Source of the DNA: CAMDWQ01 sp964497635
GTDB taxonomy: Bacteria; Omnitrophota; Gorgyraeia; 2-02-FULL-51-18
Assembly: GCA_964497635.1 (NCBI GenBank)
Contig: CAZCDB010000001.1
Coordinates: 1-57,210 of the forward strand
Length of the DNA stretch: 57,210 nt
Direction of reading: 5' to 3'
Shown: piece after piece, positions 42,646 through 51,084 of the stretch
Layout of the letters: each line of letters opens with the position of its first letter
How positions within the stretch are numbered: the stretch's first letter is position 1
Position numbers and translations under genes: made by a program
The notes under the pieces: generated by a model
Told to the model about the DNA's origin: nothing
Database searches by the model: none
The model's input: only the letters and a program-made list of their open reading frames with translations

Positions 42646-42676
42646 GCCCATTTCGTTGCAGGCGAGGCGCAGATCA
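42646..42676. repeat. Fragment resembling element B
   Basis: GCCCATTTCGTTGCAGG followed by GCGAGGCGCAGATC resembles the flanks of B1 and B2 (GGCCCATCTGCTTCGTTGCG) but lacks the core. It directly follows the second copy of the tRNA-Leu end. Similarity is short, so this is tentative. Confidence 0.35.
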
Positions 42677-42727
42677 GGTATATTACAGGCTAAGATTTTT
42701 TAGGATGAGTTGATTTAAAAGTTTCAA

Positions 42728-42803
42728 GCGGGAGTAACTCAGCGGCTAGAGTGCCACCTTGCCAAGGTGGACGTCGAGGGTTCGAATCCCTTCTCCCGCT
42801 CCA
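42728..42803 (+). tRNA. tRNA-Gly (GCC)
   Basis: Acceptor stem GCGGGAG/CTCCCGC, anticodon stem CCACC/GGTGG, loop TTGCCAA with GCC at 42761-42763, T-loop TTCGAAT. 73 bases and an encoded CCA at 42801-42803; it is the only tRNA of the four with CCA in the gene. Confidence 0.95.
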
Positions 42804-42806
42804 TTT

Positions 42807-42928
42807 ATTTTTGTCGGAGCAGGCCCATCTACTTTGTTGCGGGCTCGTTCGCTTGTGCGACGCTATTTCCATAGCGTCTCCGCGCTCAGTCGCCCGCGTC
42901 GCGTATCTGGGCCTGCTGCGACAAAAAT
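42807..42928. repeat. Hairpin element B2 after tRNA-Gly
   Basis: Arms ATTTTTGTCG/CGACAAAAAT (42807-42816, 42919-42928) and AGCAGGCCCA/TGGGCCTGCT (42818-42827, 42908-42917) give a 20-bp stem with one unpaired position. The inner core 42855-42883 equals that of B1; the blocks around it (GGCCCATCT, GTTGCG, ATCTG) are shared, while the arm sequences differ. Confidence 0.8.
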
Positions 42929-42958
42929 TAAAAAGAATTCTAAAAGGAAAGCTACTTA

Positions 42959-43423
42959 ATGAAAATCGTTGAGTTTTTGAACGAAAAAGCAATCACGGCC
43001 AATATTAAATCAACTAAAAAAGAAGAAGTCCTTCGAGAGCTTGTGGATATTTTGGCGAAAGCCGAAGGATTCAGAAATAAAGAAGAGCTGATCAAAGTTT
43101 TGATCAACCGCGAGAACCTGGGCAGCACAGGCATCGGCCAGGGAGTGGGGATTCCTCACGCAAAAACAAATGTCGTGAAGAAATTGGTGGCGGCTTTTGG
43201 GCTGTGTCCTCAAGGGGTTCATTTTGACGCGTTGGATGGCGAACCGGTTTATATCTTTTTTCTTTTAGTGGCTCCGGAAGATTCTGCAGGCCCGCATTTG
43301 AAGGGGCTTGCTCGCATCTCACGCCTTCTCAAGGACAAGTATTTCAGGGAGTCACTCAAGTCTCTCTCAGACGAAAAAGCCATTCTTAAATTGATTCGTG
43401 AGGAAGATGCTAAGAAACCCTAA
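42959..43423 (+). CDS. ptsN: PTS EIIA component (PtsN-like)
   Basis: 154 residues, one fructose/Ntr-type EIIA domain. The phosphorylated histidine is His67 in GIPHAKT; LGSTGIGQGVGIPHA is the family block, and the protein ends with the expected C-terminal helix. No EIIB or EIIC gene is in the window, and HPr and Enzyme I are encoded just downstream, so a regulatory rather than transport chain is likely. The ATG at 42959 has AAGGAAAG upstream, about 30 bases after hairpin element B2. Confidence 0.88.
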   Translation: MKIVEFLNEKAITANIKSTKKEEVLRELVDILAKAEGFRNKEELIKVLINRENLGSTGIGQGVGIPHAKTNVVKKLVAAFGLCPQGVHFDALDGEPVYIFFLLVAPEDSAGPHLKGLARISRLLKDKYFRESLKSLSDEKAILKLIREEDAKKP

Positions 43424-43431
43424 GGGTTTTT
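43415..43431 (+). terminator. Weak terminator/attenuator around the ptsN stop
   Basis: AAACCC (43415-43420), loop TAA (the stop codon itself), GGGTTT (43424-43429), then TT. The stem is only 6 bp, so partial readthrough into yvcK is likely. Confidence 0.4.
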
Positions 43432-43507
43432 AGTGCTTCAAACGTTTATCGGTTTGCCAATTTTAGCCGTTTGATTTACCAAAAATTATTTTCTTAGAGG
43501 AATTTCT

Positions 43508-44776
43508 ATGGGTCTTTTTAAGTGGCTGTATCCGGGGATGAGGATTAAGCGTTGGGTGACGCTCTGTTGTTTTGGGGTCATTCTCTGCTCAATCGGTTTT
43601 GTGCTTGCTCTGACGGATATTCAGCGTTCTTACGGAAGTTTGATTGTGCTTCTTGGTTTTGGGGTGGTGGCAGTCAGTATCCGAAAAATCATCAAGTCGG
43701 TGGTGACGGTGCTTCTGCCCGAACGTGAGAATGAATTTGTCAATATCATGTACCAGAAGCGGTATTTGGAGCGGGGTCCTCGGATTGCGGTGATCGGGGG
43801 CGGGTCTGGTCTTGCCGTTCTTTTGCATGGTTTAAAAGAGTTTACCTCCAATATCACGGCGGTGGTGACGGTCGCCGACGATGGAGGCTCTTCGGGGCGT
43901 CTGAGAGATCAATTTGATATCCCGCCTCCGGGAGACATTCGAAACTGTCTGGTGGCTTTGGCGGATGCCGAGCCCTTGATGAGTGATCTTTTTCAGTTTC
44001 GTTTTAAAGAGTCAGGGGCTTTTGAAGGGCATAATTTTGGGAATCTTTTTATTTTGGCGATGCTCAAAGTCACAGGTGATTTTGAGAAGGCGATTCGCGA
44101 GTCTTCCAAGATTTTGGCGATTCGCGGGCGGGTGGTGCCCTCCACTTTAAAAAGAGTGACATTAGTGGCGCAGTTCGCCGATGGAAGTCAGGTGGCCGGA
44201 GAGAGTCATATTTCAAAAACTCCCGGGAAGATTCAAAGGCTTTATTTGCAGCCAGCCAATTCTTCAGCCGCTGAAGACGCTCTTTTTGCGATAGAAAATG
44301 CGGACGCGATTGTGATCGGACCGGGAAGCCTTTATACGAGTCTTTTGCCGAATCTTTTGATTGAGGATTTGTCGGCGGCGATTGCGCGCTCACGGGCTCC
44401 TAAGATTTATATTTGCAATGTGATGACGCAGACGCACGAAACAGACAATTTTACAGCGTTTGATCATGTCAACGCGATCGCGGAGCATTCTCACGCGGAT
44501 GTATTGAGTCATGTGATCGTCAATAACGGCAAGATTCCTTCGGTGATTTTGGAACGATACGCCCAAGGGGGTTCGATTCCGGTCAAGGCGGATACGGAAA
44601 AAATTTGTGCGCTGGGGTATCAGGTGATTGAAGACAATATCATTAACACTGCGGATATTGTGCGTCACAATCCGCGGCGTGTTTCCAAATTGATTTTAGA
44701 AATCATCCACGCGGATAAAAAGAAGAACCCGAGTGAGAAAAAACAACGTAAAACGAAGTTGCTTGAAACAGTCTAA
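43508..44776 (+). CDS. yvcK: YvcK/CofD-like gluconeogenesis factor with membrane anchor
   Basis: 422 residues. The N-terminal 90 carry two hydrophobic segments (about 18-36 and 42-62); the YvcK domain follows from about 92. IAVIGGGSGLAVLLHGLKEF, VTVADDGGSSGRLRDQF, PPPGDIRNCLVAL and IGPGSLYTSLLPNLL are all hallmarks. YvcK proteins bind UDP-sugars and affect carbon flux and cell-wall synthesis; this version would act at the membrane. It lies between EIIA and HPr genes. AGAGGAA precedes the ATG. Confidence 0.92.
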   Translation: MGLFKWLYPGMRIKRWVTLCCFGVILCSIGFVLALTDIQRSYGSLIVLLGFGVVAVSIRKIIKSVVTVLLPERENEFVNIMYQKRYLERGPRIAVIGGGSGLAVLLHGLKEFTSNITAVVTVADDGGSSGRLRDQFDIPPPGDIRNCLVALADAEPLMSDLFQFRFKESGAFEGHNFGNLFILAMLKVTGDFEKAIRESSKILAIRGRVVPSTLKRVTLVAQFADGSQVAGESHISKTPGKIQRLYLQPANSSAAEDALFAIENADAIVIGPGSLYTSLLPNLLIEDLSAAIARSRAPKIYICNVMTQTHETDNFTAFDHVNAIAEHSHADVLSHVIVNNGKIPSVILERYAQGGSIPVKADTEKICALGYQVIEDNIINTADIVRHNPRRVSKLILEIIHADKKKNPSEKKQRKTKLLETV

Positions 44777-44790
44777 ACGATGCAGGGTTT

Positions 44791-45069
44791 ATGTTAATTA
44801 AAAAGAAAATTAAAATTACCAATCCTCAAGGCCTTCACGCAAGGCCAGCGTCCAATTTTGTCAAAATTGCCAATCGCTATGAATCGGAGATCCTGGTCAA
44901 AAAAGGAAGCGAGTCGGTCAGCGGGAAGTCAATCATGAGCCTGATGACTCTAGCCGCTAACCACGGATCCATTTTAGAAATTGAAGTCAGCGGTCCTGAC
45001 GCTGAGGCGGCGATGAAAGAGATCGAGTCGTTTTTGACCAACGATAAAGAGGGGGAGGAGCGCTCATGA
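44791..45069 (+). CDS. ptsH: Phosphocarrier protein HPr
   Basis: 92 residues. His16 in GLHARPA is the phosphate carrier fed by Enzyme I, and Ser47 in SGKSIMSLMTLAA is the regulatory site that HPr kinase would modify, so both control modes are possible. hprK is not in the window. The C-terminus has a few extra charged residues. It overlaps ptsI by four bases. Confidence 0.95.
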   Translation: MLIKKKIKITNPQGLHARPASNFVKIANRYESEILVKKGSESVSGKSIMSLMTLAANHGSILEIEVSGPDAEAAMKEIESFLTNDKEGEERS

Positions 45070-46814
45070 AGCTTTTGACCGGGATTGCGGCTTCTCCGGG
45101 AATTGTCATTGGAAAGGCTTTTGTCCTCGACAGCGAGGATATCTCCATCCCCCAAAGACACATCAAAGAGTCTGCCATCCCCAAAGAAATCACGCGTCTT
45201 CAGGATGCCTTGACCATGACCCGTGCGGAGATTATCGGGATCCGGGACAAGATTTCACATGAAATCGGTCAGGAGCATGGAGATATTTTTAATGCGCATT
45301 TGATGGTGCTCGAAGACCGGGTCATTATTGAAGAGGTGATGGAGCGCATCAAAAAGGAAAAATTTTCAGCGGAATACATTTTTTCCCAAGTTCTTAAAAA
45401 ATACATTCAGTCTTTTTTGAAAATAGACGATGAGTATCTTCGCGAGCGGGTGAGTGACATCAGCGACGTGGGGCGTCGCGTGATACGGCACTTGGCGGGG
45501 GAGCAGAAGAGTTCTTTATCGGATCTAAAAGAAAAAGTTATCGTGGTGGCTTATGATCTGTCCCCCAGTGATACCGCGGTGATGAATCGTAAAAATGTAA
45601 TTGGATTTATCACCGATATCGGAGGTCGGACTTCACACACCGCCATCATGGCGAAGTCTCTTGAGATTCCTGCCGTGGTGGGTCTTGAAAAAGCCACGCA
45701 CATCATCAAAACCGGAGATGCGCTGGTGCTTGATGGAATTACCGGTACTATTTTAATCAATCCCAGCCCCAACGATCTTCAAAAATATCGCCAGGAACAA
45801 GTTCGTTATCAGGAGTTTAATAAAGGACTTAAGCGGTTTAAAGATTTACCCAGCGTCACTAAGGACGGTCGTAAGATAGAACTAGCCGCCAACATTGAAT
45901 TGCCCTCCGAGACCGATTCGGTTCTTTCTCATGGTGCCGATGGGATCGGTCTTTATCGCAGTGAATTTTTGTACATGAATCGAGCGGGTTTGCCCACAGA
46001 AGAAGACCAGTATCAAGCTTACAAAACCGTGGTGATGGCCATGGCGCCCAAGCCTGTGATTGTGCGCACTTTCGATCTAGGGGGAGACAAATTTTTATCT
46101 CATTTGGAAATGCCTCATGAAATGAATCCGTTTTTAGGATGGCGGGCGATCCGTTTTTGTTTGGCCTCTCCTGAGATTTTTAAGGTGCAGTTGCGGGCTA
46201 TCTTGAGGGCTTCCGCTCATGGCAAGCTTCGCCTGATGTATCCGATGATCTCCGGGGTTGGGGAACTCCGTCAGGCCAATAAGCTTTTGGAAGAGGCGCG
46301 CAATGAGCTTCGCGCTAAGAAGATCCCATTTGACTCGGAGATGGAAGTGGGAGCCATGATCGAGATTCCTTCGGCGGCGCTAACCTGCGATATTTTGGCC
46401 GCGGAGGTTGACTTCTTTAGCATTGGAACCAATGACTTAATTCAATACGCGTTGGCGGTGGATCGAATCAATGAAAAAATTGCTTATCTGTATGAGCCGG
46501 CACATCCGGCGGTTTTAAGGCTTTTGAAAAATATTATCGAGACGGGGCATTCGAAGAAGGTGTGGGTTGGAATTTGCGGTGAAATGTCAGGAGACCCACT
46601 TTTGACGCCGGTGCTGGTGGGACTTGGTATTGATGAAATCTCAACCTCTCCTGTGATGATCCCTGAGATCAAAAAGATCGTACGCTCCTTGACTTATACG
46701 GAAGCCGAAGACATTGCCAAACAGGTATTAACGTTTAATACCGGCGAAGAAGTGATGCATTATCTGAAGAATCGATACCAGCAGATGATGCGTCTATCCA
46801 CGAGCAAAAAATGA
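45066..46814 (+). CDS. ptsI: PTS Enzyme I
   Basis: 582 residues. It transfers phosphate from phosphoenolpyruvate to HPr. His191 in GGRTSHTAIMAKSLEIPAVV is the phosphorylated residue. The N-terminal HPr-binding helical part (about 1-145), swivel domain and C-terminal PEP-binding TIM barrel (DGIGLYRSEFLYM, GGDKFLSHL, GTNDLIQYALAVDR, CGEMSGDP) are all complete. ATG overlaps the ptsH stop and the 3' end overlaps the nucleotidyltransferase gene by four bases. Confidence 0.96.
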   Translation: MKLLTGIAASPGIVIGKAFVLDSEDISIPQRHIKESAIPKEITRLQDALTMTRAEIIGIRDKISHEIGQEHGDIFNAHLMVLEDRVIIEEVMERIKKEKFSAEYIFSQVLKKYIQSFLKIDDEYLRERVSDISDVGRRVIRHLAGEQKSSLSDLKEKVIVVAYDLSPSDTAVMNRKNVIGFITDIGGRTSHTAIMAKSLEIPAVVGLEKATHIIKTGDALVLDGITGTILINPSPNDLQKYRQEQVRYQEFNKGLKRFKDLPSVTKDGRKIELAANIELPSETDSVLSHGADGIGLYRSEFLYMNRAGLPTEEDQYQAYKTVVMAMAPKPVIVRTFDLGGDKFLSHLEMPHEMNPFLGWRAIRFCLASPEIFKVQLRAILRASAHGKLRLMYPMISGVGELRQANKLLEEARNELRAKKIPFDSEMEVGAMIEIPSAALTCDILAAEVDFFSIGTNDLIQYALAVDRINEKIAYLYEPAHPAVLRLLKNIIETGHSKKVWVGICGEMSGDPLLTPVLVGLGIDEISTSPVMIPEIKKIVRSLTYTEAEDIAKQVLTFNTGEEVMHYLKNRYQQMMRLSTSKK

Positions 46815-47557
46815 TCGCTGTGATTCTTGCGGCCGGCTACGCCACAAGGCTTTATCCCCTGACGGAAAATAAGCCCAAATGCTTGTTGGAGGTGGGTGGG
46901 AGCACGATTTTAGACCGCATCCTAAAACAGTTGGATGAAATCTCGGGTTTAGAGCGCCTGGTGGTGGTGACCAATCACCGGTTTTACTCTCAGCTTGTTT
47001 CTTGGAAGAGCACAGCTTACCTAAAAGTCCCCATCGAGATCTTAGATGATGGCACTACTTCCAATGATAATCGCTTGGGGGCTGTGGGGGATTTGGGACT
47101 GGCGATTGATCGGGCTCAGATTTCATCCGATATTTTGCTTTTGGCCAGTGATAATTTATTTGAGCAAAGCTTGGCGCAGTTTGCTCACAAGGCAGCTCTT
47201 CAAAAAGAAGCGGTTTCGATCGGGGTTTACGATCTGGGATCTAGCGATCTAGCGGCTAAAAAATATGGAGTGATCGAGGCAGCGGCCTCAGGAGAGGTTT
47301 TAAGTTTTGAAGAAAAGCCGGAAAAACCAAAATCTAGCCTGATTGGGATGGGAGTTTATTATCTGCCGGTGGCAACGTTGGGGTGGGTTCGTGAGTATTT
47401 GAAGCAAAAAGACGCTCAAGATGCCCCCGGATTTTATATCCGATGGCTTTTGGGAAAGGTTAAGATTTTCAGTTTGAAGTTTTCTGGCCTATGGTATGAT
47501 ATCGGCGATTTTAAATCTTTGGATGAAGCGGATCAGTATTTTAGGCTTAAAAAATAA
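46811..47557 (+). CDS. Sugar-phosphate/choline-phosphate nucleotidyltransferase
   Basis: 248 residues, a single NTP_transferase domain. VILAAGYATRLYPLTENKPKC at the start is the nucleotide-binding loop with its activating Arg and the following Lys; ILLLASDNLFE supplies the metal Asp. It resembles glucose-1-phosphate thymidylyltransferases and LicC-type cytidylyltransferases; without a partner gene the substrate is open. It overlaps ptsI, so is probably co-transcribed, and is 18 bases before metK. Confidence 0.83.
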   Translation: MIAVILAAGYATRLYPLTENKPKCLLEVGGSTILDRILKQLDEISGLERLVVVTNHRFYSQLVSWKSTAYLKVPIEILDDGTTSNDNRLGAVGDLGLAIDRAQISSDILLLASDNLFEQSLAQFAHKAALQKEAVSIGVYDLGSSDLAAKKYGVIEAAASGEVLSFEEKPEKPKSSLIGMGVYYLPVATLGWVREYLKQKDAQDAPGFYIRWLLGKVKIFSLKFSGLWYDIGDFKSLDEADQYFRLKK

Positions 47558-47575
47558 CCAGAACCAGAGGATTTT

Positions 47576-48718
47576 ATGCGCCAAGAATCTCTTTTTTTCT
47601 CTTCTGAAAGCATCACTGAAGGACACCCAGACAAGGTAGCGGATCAGATTTCTGACGCAATTTTGGATGCGATCTTAACGCAGGATGCAATGGGTCGTGT
47701 GGCTTGCGAGACTTTGGTGACGACCGGACTTGCTTTTGTGGCGGGTGAGATTACCACCAATTGTTATGTGGATATCCCCAAAATTGTTCGTTCAACCATC
47801 CAAGGGATTGGGTACGATAACCCCATGTTTGGTTTTGATTACAATACTTGCGCGGTGGTGACCTCGATTCAGGGCCAGTCGCCGGATATTGCCATGGGCG
47901 TGGACAAGGGGGGCGCGGGAGATCAGGGGATGATGTTTGGATTTGCTTCCAACGAGACCCCGGAATACATGCCGCTGCCTATTTCTTTGGCTCATAAAAT
48001 TACCCGTCGTGTGGCAGAAATTCGAAAGAAAAAAATAGTGCCCTACCTGCGTCCGGATGGAAAATCTCAAGTCACCATCGAATATGAAAATGGCAAGCCT
48101 AAGCGTTGCGATGCGATTGTGATCAGCGTCCATCATTTGCCCAAGGTCAGCTTAAAACAGATTGCTGATGACATGAAGAAGCTTGTCATTGACCGTGTGA
48201 TCCCCGGCCAATATGTCGATAAAAAAACGAAAATTTATATCAACCCCACCGGTCGATTTGAAGTGGGTGGGCCTCAGGCGGACACCGGTCTTACAGGACG
48301 CAAAATCATTGCCGATACTTACGGCGGGTTTGGGTCTCATGGGGGCGGTGCTTTTTCAGGCAAGGATCCTACAAAGGTTGATCGTTCCGCTTCTTACATG
48401 GCGCGATACATTGCCAAAAATATCGTGGCGGCCAAGCTTGCCGACCGTTGTGAGATCCAGCTGGCTTACGCCATTGGGGTTGCCGAGCCTGTTTCAGTGA
48501 TGGTGGATACAGGGGGCACGGGAAAGACATCGGATGGGCATATCGGACAGCTGGTGCGCCGTCACTTTGATCTGACCCCTCTTGGGATTATTAAACAGTT
48601 GAAGTTGCGCCGCCCTATTTATAGAAATACAGCAGCGTACGGTCATTTTGGTCGAAACGAAGAAGGCTTTACTTGGGAAGAGTTGACCAAGGTTGCCGAC
48701 TTGAAGAAAGGGTTATAA
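47576..48718 (+). CDS. metK: S-adenosylmethionine synthetase
   Basis: It makes SAM from methionine and ATP. 380 residues. FFSSESITEGHPDKVADQIS at the N-terminus, GAGDQGMMFGFA near 120 and GGGAFSGKDPTKVDRSA near 255 are the two MetK signatures and the ATP P-loop-like region. AGAGG lies upstream of the ATG. The 18-base gap before it is too short for a SAM riboswitch. ahcY follows after three bases, so SAM synthesis and recycling are coupled. Confidence 0.97.
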   Translation: MRQESLFFSSESITEGHPDKVADQISDAILDAILTQDAMGRVACETLVTTGLAFVAGEITTNCYVDIPKIVRSTIQGIGYDNPMFGFDYNTCAVVTSIQGQSPDIAMGVDKGGAGDQGMMFGFASNETPEYMPLPISLAHKITRRVAEIRKKKIVPYLRPDGKSQVTIEYENGKPKRCDAIVISVHHLPKVSLKQIADDMKKLVIDRVIPGQYVDKKTKIYINPTGRFEVGGPQADTGLTGRKIIADTYGGFGSHGGGAFSGKDPTKVDRSASYMARYIAKNIVAAKLADRCEIQLAYAIGVAEPVSVMVDTGGTGKTSDGHIGQLVRRHFDLTPLGIIKQLKLRRPIYRNTAAYGHFGRNEEGFTWEELTKVADLKKGL

Positions 48719-48721
48719 GCG

Positions 48722-49987
48722 ATGGGATCTGTTCGGAGTGATATTGCGGATATCAAGCTAGCGTCTAAAGGAAAACTGCGTATCGAGTGGGCGGGCAACA
48801 ACATGCCTGTTCTAGATTTGATCGGAAAGCGTTTTGCAAAAGAGAAGCCCTTAAAAGGTCTTCGCGTTTCTGCTTGTTTGCATGTCACCTGCGAAACCGC
48901 CAACTTGATGCTGGTCCTTAAAGCCGGCGGCGCCGACATCGTGCTTGTGGCCTCCAACCCCTTGAGCACTCAAGATGATGTGGCAGCCTCTCTGGTAAAA
49001 GATTATGGGATCAAAGTATTGGCAATCAAGGGAGAGGATCATAAGAGCTACTATTCTCATATTTTTGCCGCTTTGCACCATGCGCCTCATTTGACCATGG
49101 ATGACGGGGCGGATGTAGTTTCAGCGATTCATAAGCAGCCTGAGAAATATCTCCAAAATATCATCGGCGGCACCGAAGAAACAACGACGGGCGTGATTCG
49201 TTTGCGCAGTCTTGAAGCTCAGCGGAAGCTTTTATATCCGATTGTTGCCGTCAACGATGCGGATACCAAACATTTTTTTGACAATCGTTATGGAACAGGG
49301 CAGTCCACCATGGATGGGGTGATCCGAGCGACCAATGTTCTGATTGCCGGTGCCACGGTGGTGGTGGCGGGTTATGGCTGGTGCGGACGTGGGGTGGCTT
49401 CGCGAGCCAAGGGTCTTGGTGCGAACGTTATCGTGACTGAAATCGATCCTCTACGAGCTCTGGAAGCTGTGATGGATGGGTATCAAGTCATGCCGATGGG
49501 TCAAGCCGCCAAGCTGGGCGATGTTTTTGTCACGGTGACGGGCAATAAAAGCGTCCTTCGAAAAGAGCATTTTATGGCGATGAAAGATCGGGCCATTGTT
49601 TGTAACTCTGGCCATTTTGACGTGGAGATTGATGTTGCCGAGCTTCGAAAGATTTCCAAAAAAATCCGGCCTTTGCGTGATTTTGTCCAAGAATATACAT
49701 TGCCTAACCAAAACAGGATCTATCTTTTGGCGGAGGGCCGCCTGGTCAATCTCGGAGCCGCGGAAGGACATCCGGCGATGGTGATGGATATGAGTTTTGC
49801 CAATCAAGCGCTTGCCAGTGAATGGGTGGTTTCCAATCATAAAACGCTTGAGAAAAAAGTATACCGCGTGCCTTTAGAAATTGACCGAGAGATTTCCCGC
49901 ATCAAATTACAGTCGATGAAAGTAGCAATCGACAAGCTTTCCAAGGATCAGGAAAAGTATTTGGCTGCCTGGGAGGTTGGTACTTAA
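48722..49987 (+). CDS. ahcY: Adenosylhomocysteinase
   Basis: It hydrolyses S-adenosylhomocysteine, the product of SAM methyltransferases, to adenosine and homocysteine. 421 residues, without the roughly 40-residue insert seen in many bacterial forms. NAD-binding GYGWCGRGVASRAKGLGANV near 218; DGVIRATN and NSGHFDVEID are conserved. It supports the methylation reactions of the two CFA-family enzymes in the lipid operon. It ends a few bases from the convergent lptG. Confidence 0.96.
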   Translation: MGSVRSDIADIKLASKGKLRIEWAGNNMPVLDLIGKRFAKEKPLKGLRVSACLHVTCETANLMLVLKAGGADIVLVASNPLSTQDDVAASLVKDYGIKVLAIKGEDHKSYYSHIFAALHHAPHLTMDDGADVVSAIHKQPEKYLQNIIGGTEETTTGVIRLRSLEAQRKLLYPIVAVNDADTKHFFDNRYGTGQSTMDGVIRATNVLIAGATVVVAGYGWCGRGVASRAKGLGANVIVTEIDPLRALEAVMDGYQVMPMGQAAKLGDVFVTVTGNKSVLRKEHFMAMKDRAIVCNSGHFDVEIDVAELRKISKKIRPLRDFVQEYTLPNQNRIYLLAEGRLVNLGAAEGHPAMVMDMSFANQALASEWVVSNHKTLEKKVYRVPLEIDREISRIKLQSMKVAIDKLSKDQEKYLAAWEVGT

Positions 49988-49991
49988 GTTT

Positions 49992-51080
49992 TTAGGAAGT
50001 ATTTTTGATCAGGTAAATCCCTACCATCGCGAAGAGAAGATTTCCAAACCACGCGGCAAACGCGGGGGGAAGATAGCTTCCTTTTCCCAGAGCTAAGCTC
50101 ATCGAAACAATCCCGTAGTAGAGAAGCACCAGTGCAAAACTTGTCCCGATTCCCATAGCAATTCCTCCACGGCCTGTTTTCATGGCCAGCGGCGCCCCGA
50201 TCAAGATGACGATAAAACTGACAAAGGGGAATGAAATCTTGTAATGAAGGTCCACGGATAACTTTTGGATCAATTTTCGACTGGCACTTCCTAGATGCCC
50301 GATATGCTCTTTGAGTTCCTTGGAATTCATAAACTCGATTTGAGAACCTTCGTGAATAAAATCCCGCGGTTTCTGGTTTAAAGGAAAATCCATTTTTTCA
50401 GAAAAGGCGGGATTGCCGATAATCTCTCCGCGACGATTGATGCGGTATTGAATGACATCATAGAAAGTCCATTTATCTTTTTCATAAACAGCCTTTTTGG
50501 CTTTGATGCTAGCCTGATAGGCTTCTCTCATATTATTTTCAAAAATCACAACGTCATGAAGGGTTTGGGTCGATAACTGAAACTCTCGGGCGTAAATCAT
50601 GCGGTCATCTTTCCCGTAAAGGGTGACTTTGTTTAATGCGCGATCCTCAAAGTCATTTTTCCCTTTCTTAATGAGTCCTTCCATGATCGAGGCAGAAGTC
50701 AGGGAAGAGCGGGGGACCACCATTTCGTTGATTAGAAGGACGGTAAAGCTGATCAAGATACCCACAAAAAAATAAGGAAGGAGGATATGAAAAGCACTGA
50801 TGCCACTAGCTTTCAACGCGATGATTTCATTGTGTTTGCTTAAAGACCCAATTACAAATAGAACTGAGACTAGGCAGGCAATGGGCACCACTTGAACCAG
50901 AATGGTTGGTATAAAATAACTATAATACGAGAAAATAACTGAAGGCGAGACCCCTTGCTTTAAAAATTCATCCAGGTTGGCAAACAGATCAATGATGATA
51001 AATAAAATTAAAAAAACAGCCAGACAATACAATAAGGTATATACAAAATTGCGGATGAGATAGCGGTCTAGGATGCGCAT
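49992..51080 (-). CDS. lptG: LPS export permease LptG
   Basis: 362 residues of the YjgP/YjgQ family. MRILDRYLIRNFVYTLLYCL begins the first of six membrane helices (three at about 12-115, three at about 270-360), with a periplasmic beta-jellyroll domain between. Together with LptF and the LptB ATPase it extracts lipopolysaccharide from the inner membrane. lptB, lptC and the rest are elsewhere. Four bases separate it from lptF upstream. Confidence 0.9.
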   Translation of the reverse strand: MRILDRYLIRNFVYTLLYCLAVFLILFIIIDLFANLDEFLKQGVSPSVIFSYYSYFIPTILVQVVPIACLVSVLFVIGSLSKHNEIIALKASGISAFHILLPYFFVGILISFTVLLINEMVVPRSSLTSASIMEGLIKKGKNDFEDRALNKVTLYGKDDRMIYAREFQLSTQTLHDVVIFENNMREAYQASIKAKKAVYEKDKWTFYDVIQYRINRRGEIIGNPAFSEKMDFPLNQKPRDFIHEGSQIEFMNSKELKEHIGHLGSASRKLIQKLSVDLHYKISFPFVSFIVILIGAPLAMKTGRGGIAMGIGTSFALVLLYYGIVSMSLALGKGSYLPPAFAAWFGNLLFAMVGIYLIKNTS

Positions 51081-51084
51081 TTTT

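Noticed and set aside
47558..47575. SAM riboswitch before metK
   Set aside because: The gap to the preceding gene is 18 bases, too short for any known SAM riboswitch.
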